A DNA stretch of 64,000 nucleotides, taken from contig LJIE01000001.1 of the NCBI GenBank assembly GCA_001281695.1, positions 1,130,586-1,194,585 on the forward strand. Reading direction: 5' to 3'. Shown here one piece after another: positions 59,717 through 64,000 of this stretch. The position numbers were made by a program, and so were the translations under genes. Under the pieces are notes generated by a model. The model was given only the letters and a program-made list of their open reading frames with translations. It searched no databases and was not told where the DNA came from. Within the stretch, counting starts at the first letter, position 1. Each line of letters starts with the position of its first letter. This DNA comes from a bacterium 336/3 (GTDB lineage: Bacteria > Bacteroidota > Bacteroidia > Cytophagales > Thermonemataceae).

Positions 59717-61810
59717 GTGAAAATTGCATTAATAGGTAACCCCAATAGTGGAAAAAGTTCTTTATTCAATCAGCTTACAGGGCTCAATCAAAAAGTAGCT
59801 AATTTTGCAGGGGTAACAGTTGAAAAGAAAATGGGCTTTTGTATATTACCTAATAAAGAAAAAGCTCAAATTATAGATTTACCAGGAACATATAGCTTGT
59901 ATCCTAAATCTTTGGATGAACAAGTAGTTTTAAATTTTCTTTTAGATAGCCAAAACTCCGAAAAACCTGACTTAATTCTTGTAGTAACAGATGCTTCAAA
60001 TTTACAACGAAACTTGTTGTTATTTGAAGAAATTAGAGATTTGGGTGTGCCTATTCTGCTAATTCTCAATATGATAGATTTAGCTAAACAAAGTGGCTGG
60101 GAAATAGATATTAAAAAGCTAGAAAATCTATTAGGTGTTCCTGTAATAGCCACCAATGCACGTAATGGAGATGGAATTTTAGAACTTAAAACTAAAGTTT
60201 TAGAGTTCTCAGAGCATTCTTATCAGCCACAATTATTGGAATGTTTATCCAAGCAAAAACAACTCATTGAGGAAGTTCAAGAAAACTTTACTTTAAAAAA
60301 TACTTACATAGCCAATCTGTACTTGCATCACTATGAAAGATTGCATTTTCTTTCAGAAGAGGAAAAAGATTATTTGCAAAAACAACAAATTAAATATCAA
60401 TTTAATAGCTTATCATTACAAGCACAAGAAACTCTTGAGCGTTTTGATAAAATAGGTTCTGTTATTGCCCAAACAACACAGAAGTATGAAAAAACGAATA
60501 ACCCTTTACGCATTACCCAAAAAATAGATACAATTTTATTACACCCAGTTTGGGGATATGCTATTTTTTTAGGAGTCTTACTTTTAATGTTCAATGCTAT
60601 TTTTAAATGGGCTGAATTGCCGATGACATTCATTGAAGACCAAACAGCTAACTTACAAGAAATTATCAAAAATAATCTATCTGATGGTTGGTTTACTAAA
60701 CTCCTTGCAGATGGAATAATTGCAGGCATTGGTTCGGTAGTCGTTTTTATACCTCAAATAGCTCTTTTATTCGCTTTTATAGCTATTTTAGAAGAATCTG
60801 GGTATATGGTACGAGCTATGATTATCATGGATAAGATCATGCGTAAATTTGGCTTGAATGGAAAAAGTGTCGTTCCTCTTATTTCGGGAGTAGCTTGTGC
60901 CATTCCTGCAATTATGGCAACTCGAAATATTGATAATCGAAAAGAACGTTTAATCACTATTTTGATAACTCCACTGATGAGTTGTTCAGCTCGTTTGCCT
61001 ATCTATACAGTGATGATAGCTTTGGTTGTACCTGCTGAAAATGCTTTTGGGTTTATCAGTTGGCAAGCACTTGCTCTTTTAACAATGTATTTGCTTGGAA
61101 TATTTATGGCATTGTTGGCAAGTATCATTTTGTCAAAACTTCTTAAACATCAAGATAATAGTTATTTTGTGGTAGAAATGCCTACATATAAAGTGCCTCG
61201 TTGGAAAAACATAGGGTTAACTATTTTAGAAAAACTGAAAGCTTTTACATTGGAAGCGGGTAAAGTAATTATAGTGCTTTCTGTAGTTTTATGGGCTTTA
61301 GCTTCTTTTGGTTGGGGTGATAGTTTGGAACAAGCAGAAAATAAAGTTCGTAAAGAAAATATTACATTTTCAGAAAAAGAATTAGAGCCTCTCATCAATT
61401 CTGCAAAATTGGAAGCTTCTTATGCTGGTGTATTGGGTAAGGCTTTAGAACCTGTTATTAAGCCTTTAGGATTCGATTGGCGAATAGGAATATCCTTAAT
61501 TGCTTCTTTTGCAGCCCGAGAGGTTTTTGTAAGCACTATGTCTGTGATTTATGGTTTGGGTACGGATGATGAACAAAGTGTAAGAGAACGAATGTCAAAA
61601 CAAATTAATCCAATAACTCAAAAACCATTTTACAGTGTTGCTGTTGGCTTTTCTTTAATGGTCTTTTATGCTTTTGCCATGCAATGTATGAGTACAGTAG
61701 CCATTGTGTATAAAGAAACACGTTCTTGGAAATATCCCATTGGGCAAATTATAGTGTTTAATTTATTAGCATATATTTCTTCATTCTTTGTATATCAACT
61801 TTTAAAATAA
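59717..61810 (+). CDS. feoB: Ferrous iron transport protein B
   Basis: 697 residues from a GTG start at 59717, where the protein opens directly with MKIALIGNPNSGKSSLFNQL. The G1 motif is GNPNSGKS (7-14), G3 is DLPGTYS (54-60) and G4 is NMID, followed by a helical spacer and the membrane part with the two gate domains: GVACAIPAIMATRNIDNRKE and LMSCSARLPIYTVMIAL. It brings Fe2+ across the inner membrane with GTP hydrolysis. There is no feoC. A TonB-dependent receptor gene lies 85 bases downstream, suggesting one iron-related cluster. Confidence 0.97.
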   Translation: MKIALIGNPNSGKSSLFNQLTGLNQKVANFAGVTVEKKMGFCILPNKEKAQIIDLPGTYSLYPKSLDEQVVLNFLLDSQNSEKPDLILVVTDASNLQRNLLLFEEIRDLGVPILLILNMIDLAKQSGWEIDIKKLENLLGVPVIATNARNGDGILELKTKVLEFSEHSYQPQLLECLSKQKQLIEEVQENFTLKNTYIANLYLHHYERLHFLSEEEKDYLQKQQIKYQFNSLSLQAQETLERFDKIGSVIAQTTQKYEKTNNPLRITQKIDTILLHPVWGYAIFLGVLLLMFNAIFKWAELPMTFIEDQTANLQEIIKNNLSDGWFTKLLADGIIAGIGSVVVFIPQIALLFAFIAILEESGYMVRAMIIMDKIMRKFGLNGKSVVPLISGVACAIPAIMATRNIDNRKERLITILITPLMSCSARLPIYTVMIALVVPAENAFGFISWQALALLTMYLLGIFMALLASIILSKLLKHQDNSYFVVEMPTYKVPRWKNIGLTILEKLKAFTLEAGKVIIVLSVVLWALASFGWGDSLEQAENKVRKENITFSEKELEPLINSAKLEASYAGVLGKALEPVIKPLGFDWRIGISLIASFAAREVFVSTMSVIYGLGTDDEQSVRERMSKQINPITQKPFYSVAVGFSLMVFYAFAMQCMSTVAIVYKETRSWKYPIGQIIVFNLLAYISSFFVYQLLK

Positions 61811-61821
61811 AAATATTTAAC

Positions 61822-61829
61822 TATATTTG
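61822..61829 (+). promoter_or_regulatory. Bacteroidota -7 promoter element TATATTTG for the TonB receptor gene
   Basis: A perfect TAnnTTTG match 66 bases before the ATG at 61896, suggesting that the receptor can be transcribed apart from feoAB. No clear -33 TTTG and no Fur-box-like repeat were identified in this gap. Confidence 0.5.
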
Positions 61830-61895
61830 TTCATACACTAAAGCCGTTTTTTTATTTATTATTTATTTCATCAAGAATGATTTAATTACATAAAA

Positions 61896-64000
61896 ATGGT
61901 TCGTTTATACACTATTACTACAATTCTTTTTTTATCCCAAAATGTATTTGCTCAAGAAATTGAAAAACTGGGTGAAGATGATTTGTATAAGAATATTAAT
62001 ATTTATGAACAAAAAGTAATTTCAGCAAGCCGTTCAGAACAAAAAGTTTCAGATTTACCCATCACTATTTTTATAGTATCTAAAGAGCAAATTCAGAAAA
62101 ATGCTTATAAAAGTTTAGTAGATGTTCTTCAAGATGTTCCCAGTGTTAAAACTTCTCGTGTAGGCAATGGTCAAGAAGGTGAAACATTTTTACTAAGAGG
62201 TTTGAGAGGAAACTATTATGTAAAAATCTTATTGAATGGCATTCCTATCAATCCTACAACCACATTAGGAATGCCTATTGGTGAACAATTGCCTATTCAA
62301 CAAGCAGAAAGAATAGAAATCATAACAGGGGCAACTTCTGCTATCTATGGAGCTGATGCTTTGGCAGGGGTCATCAATATTATTACCCAAAATCCTGATG
62401 ATAATACAAATATACAAGCAGGCATTACAACTGGTAACAAGGGCTATAATCATGCTCATTTTTTGGTAGGAAGTAATTGGTTGCCCAAAGAGTCCATGAA
62501 ACAATCTGTTCAATATTCCATTTATGGAAATTTTAGCAAACAAAACGACTTAAATTTGCCTCGAACGGCATCACTTTGGAATCCCAATCATTATAATTCT
62601 GATTTTGCTACAAGTATTCCAACTTATACACCTTATTACAAAGGTTCTAATATCTTTCCTAAACTGGAAAACATGCCGAGGACGAGTTATTTATATGGAA
62701 TTTCTCTTCAATATGCAGGTTTAGAACTCACATACAATGAAATGTATAGACGTGAACATAGTTCTCTCGGGCAATCAACAGCATCTTATTTTTATTACAA
62801 TCCTGAAGTATTTTTTGGGGAAAAAATTAGACGTACATCCTTGGTTTGGAATAAAACTATTAAAAACACTACACTTGTAACCAATATTTCTTGGCTCAAT
62901 TATCGTTTAGATAAACAAAGTTCTTTTGCCTTAACTTTTGAAGGTGGTGACAAAGGAAGGCAATATAAATATGCTGCTTCTGATGATTTATTGATAGAAC
63001 AATTAGCAACCTTTAAAATTAGAGAAAAACTACAACTTACAACAGGGGTTTACTATCAAATTTCTGGAAATTTACCAAAAACCAACGATTTGCCTGAACC
63101 TATTGATGAAAAAACATACAAGCCTTTTGCTCGAAGTATAAAGCTTTCTGATACACTTTTTGGTAAATTTGGCTACAATCCTATTGTATTTGATAATATA
63201 GCAGGTTTTGTACAGGGGTATTACAATACTGAAAAAATATCTATGATAGGTGGTATTCGATATGATTATCAGTCAATTTATGGAGAAAGTTTGAATCCAC
63301 GTTTAGCTTTTTTATATAAAATAAGCCCTAAAAGTTCTATCAGACTTTCTGTTGGGACAGCTTTTAAAGCTCCAACCACCAATAATAGCTATAATTCAGT
63401 GGCTATTCCAGCAGGAAATGGTCAAATTTTGTATTTAAGTGTTCCTAGTCCTGATTTATCTCCAGAAAAATCAGTTAATTATGAAATAGGCTATCGTCAT
63501 CAGTTTGCAGAAAATATTTCATTAGAATTGATAGCCTTTCAAAATAAAATTAATGGATTGATGGAGTCCCAAATAGGTGTATTGGATAAAAATTTATATC
63601 CATTAGGAGTAGGAAATACAGTAAACATGTTCATCAATGATCCCAATGCTTTTGCATTGTTAAGAGGAATACAAGCTAATTTTCGTATCCAAAATATTAG
63701 TCAATCTCGTGTAAGTTCGGATGTGTTTATAAAGTATTCAAGAGGGAAAGAAGAGTTACCTAATAAAGAAGGTATCATTAATACTTTTAGAGAAGAACCG
63801 GATTGGATGGTGCAATGGAATATTTCTTTTGAGCCATCAAAAAAAATATATATACATCTTAGAAATTCGTGGATGAGTAGTTTTTATACAAAAGATGTAT
63901 TTACACAAACAGATTTTACAAATCCTAAAAATAAGATAAGTAGTTTTTATGTAGCTCACTTAACTTTAGGCTATAACATAAATAAGAATCTTTATACAAA
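61896..64000 (+). CDS. TonB-dependent outer-membrane receptor (3' end missing)
   Basis: The reading frame is open from 61896 to the right edge (about 701 residues), so the gene leaves the window. Signal peptide MVRLYTITTILFLSQNVFA. A TonB-box-like stretch, IYEQKVISASRSEQKVSDLP, leads to the plug domain (about 40-170): ITIFIVSKEQIQKNAYKSLV, GETFLLRGLRGNYYVKILLN and RIEIITGATSAIYGADALAG. Barrel strands follow, with SIRLSVGTAFKAP as the usual mid-barrel mark. There is no CarboxypepD-like N-terminal domain, so it is not a SusC-type receptor. Siderophore, heme or vitamin uptake is likely given the feoAB neighbours; the ligand is not readable. Confidence 0.93.
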   Translation, partial: MVRLYTITTILFLSQNVFAQEIEKLGEDDLYKNINIYEQKVISASRSEQKVSDLPITIFIVSKEQIQKNAYKSLVDVLQDVPSVKTSRVGNGQEGETFLLRGLRGNYYVKILLNGIPINPTTTLGMPIGEQLPIQQAERIEIITGATSAIYGADALAGVINIITQNPDDNTNIQAGITTGNKGYNHAHFLVGSNWLPKESMKQSVQYSIYGNFSKQNDLNLPRTASLWNPNHYNSDFATSIPTYTPYYKGSNIFPKLENMPRTSYLYGISLQYAGLELTYNEMYRREHSSLGQSTASYFYYNPEVFFGEKIRRTSLVWNKTIKNTTLVTNISWLNYRLDKQSSFALTFEGGDKGRQYKYAASDDLLIEQLATFKIREKLQLTTGVYYQISGNLPKTNDLPEPIDEKTYKPFARSIKLSDTLFGKFGYNPIVFDNIAGFVQGYYNTEKISMIGGIRYDYQSIYGESLNPRLAFLYKISPKSSIRLSVGTAFKAPTTNNSYNSVAIPAGNGQILYLSVPSPDLSPEKSVNYEIGYRHQFAENISLELIAFQNKINGLMESQIGVLDKNLYPLGVGNTVNMFINDPNAFALLRGIQANFRIQNISQSRVSSDVFIKYSRGKEELPNKEGIINTFREEPDWMVQWNISFEPSKKIYIHLRNSWMSSFYTKDVFTQTDFTNPKNKISSFYVAHLTLGYNINKNLYT

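Overview
This is a low-GC, densely coded window from a member of the Bacteroidota, most plausibly Cytophagales. The evidence is four large secreted proteins with type IX secretion (T9SS) C-terminal signals (two type A, two type B), a PorP/SprF-like protein directly behind one of them, an OmpA/PD40/TPR protein resembling PorE, promoter sites of the Bacteroidota form TAnnTTTG, and BshC for bacillithiol synthesis. The species cannot be named from sequence alone. I saw no rRNA, tRNA, CRISPR array, insertion sequence or prophage. No gene-free stretch exceeds 300 bases; the longest is about 296 bases, between dnaN and the small heat-shock gene.

Layout. 1-4751: the end of a tripartite RND efflux operon (TolC-like partial, lipoprotein adaptor, RND pump), closed by a strong terminator. 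4860-18997: mixed housekeeping and accessory genes: a secreted hypothetical, an M16-like protein without its zinc motif, the PorE-like protein, a Fic protein, a membrane metallophosphoesterase, a methyltransferase-like protein, holB, a lipoprotein, pdxH, and a large FAD/Fe-S dehydrogenase. 19142-25037: a redox/stress stretch with a peroxiredoxin-like, YceI, beta-barrel and Ig-DM13 gene run, a DinB-like protein, a divergent sigma / zinc anti-sigma / peroxiredoxin-like run, and a tandem UspA protein. 25146-35910: T9SS cargo with tandem repeats plus its PorP/SprF partner, a SiaB/SiaC-type pair, and a 1688-residue T9SS protein. 36050-46753: a 2066-residue alpha-2-macroglobulin with intact thioester motif, another T9SS protein, a transglutaminase-like lipoprotein, a small ORF and dnaN.

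47050-49769 is a compact envelope/protein-stress neighbourhood: Hsp20, PspA/IM30, a YbjN-like protein and a two-TM GIDE-like protein. 49884-57027 holds a lipoprotein, a 1087-residue type B T9SS protein containing a conspicuous G9 tract, bshC, and two exported proteins. 57061-64000 holds an epimerase and an iron-uptake run (MacB-like permease, feoA, feoB, then a TonB-dependent receptor that leaves the window).

Taken together, the window mainly serves the cell envelope: surface-protein export, outer-membrane uptake and efflux, and periplasmic redox and stress protection. The most interesting unexplained units are the PspA-YbjN-GIDE neighbourhood, the peroxiredoxin-YceI-barrel-DM13 gene run, the G9 tract in the T9SS protein, and a degenerate thioredoxin-like segment in the 1688-residue protein.
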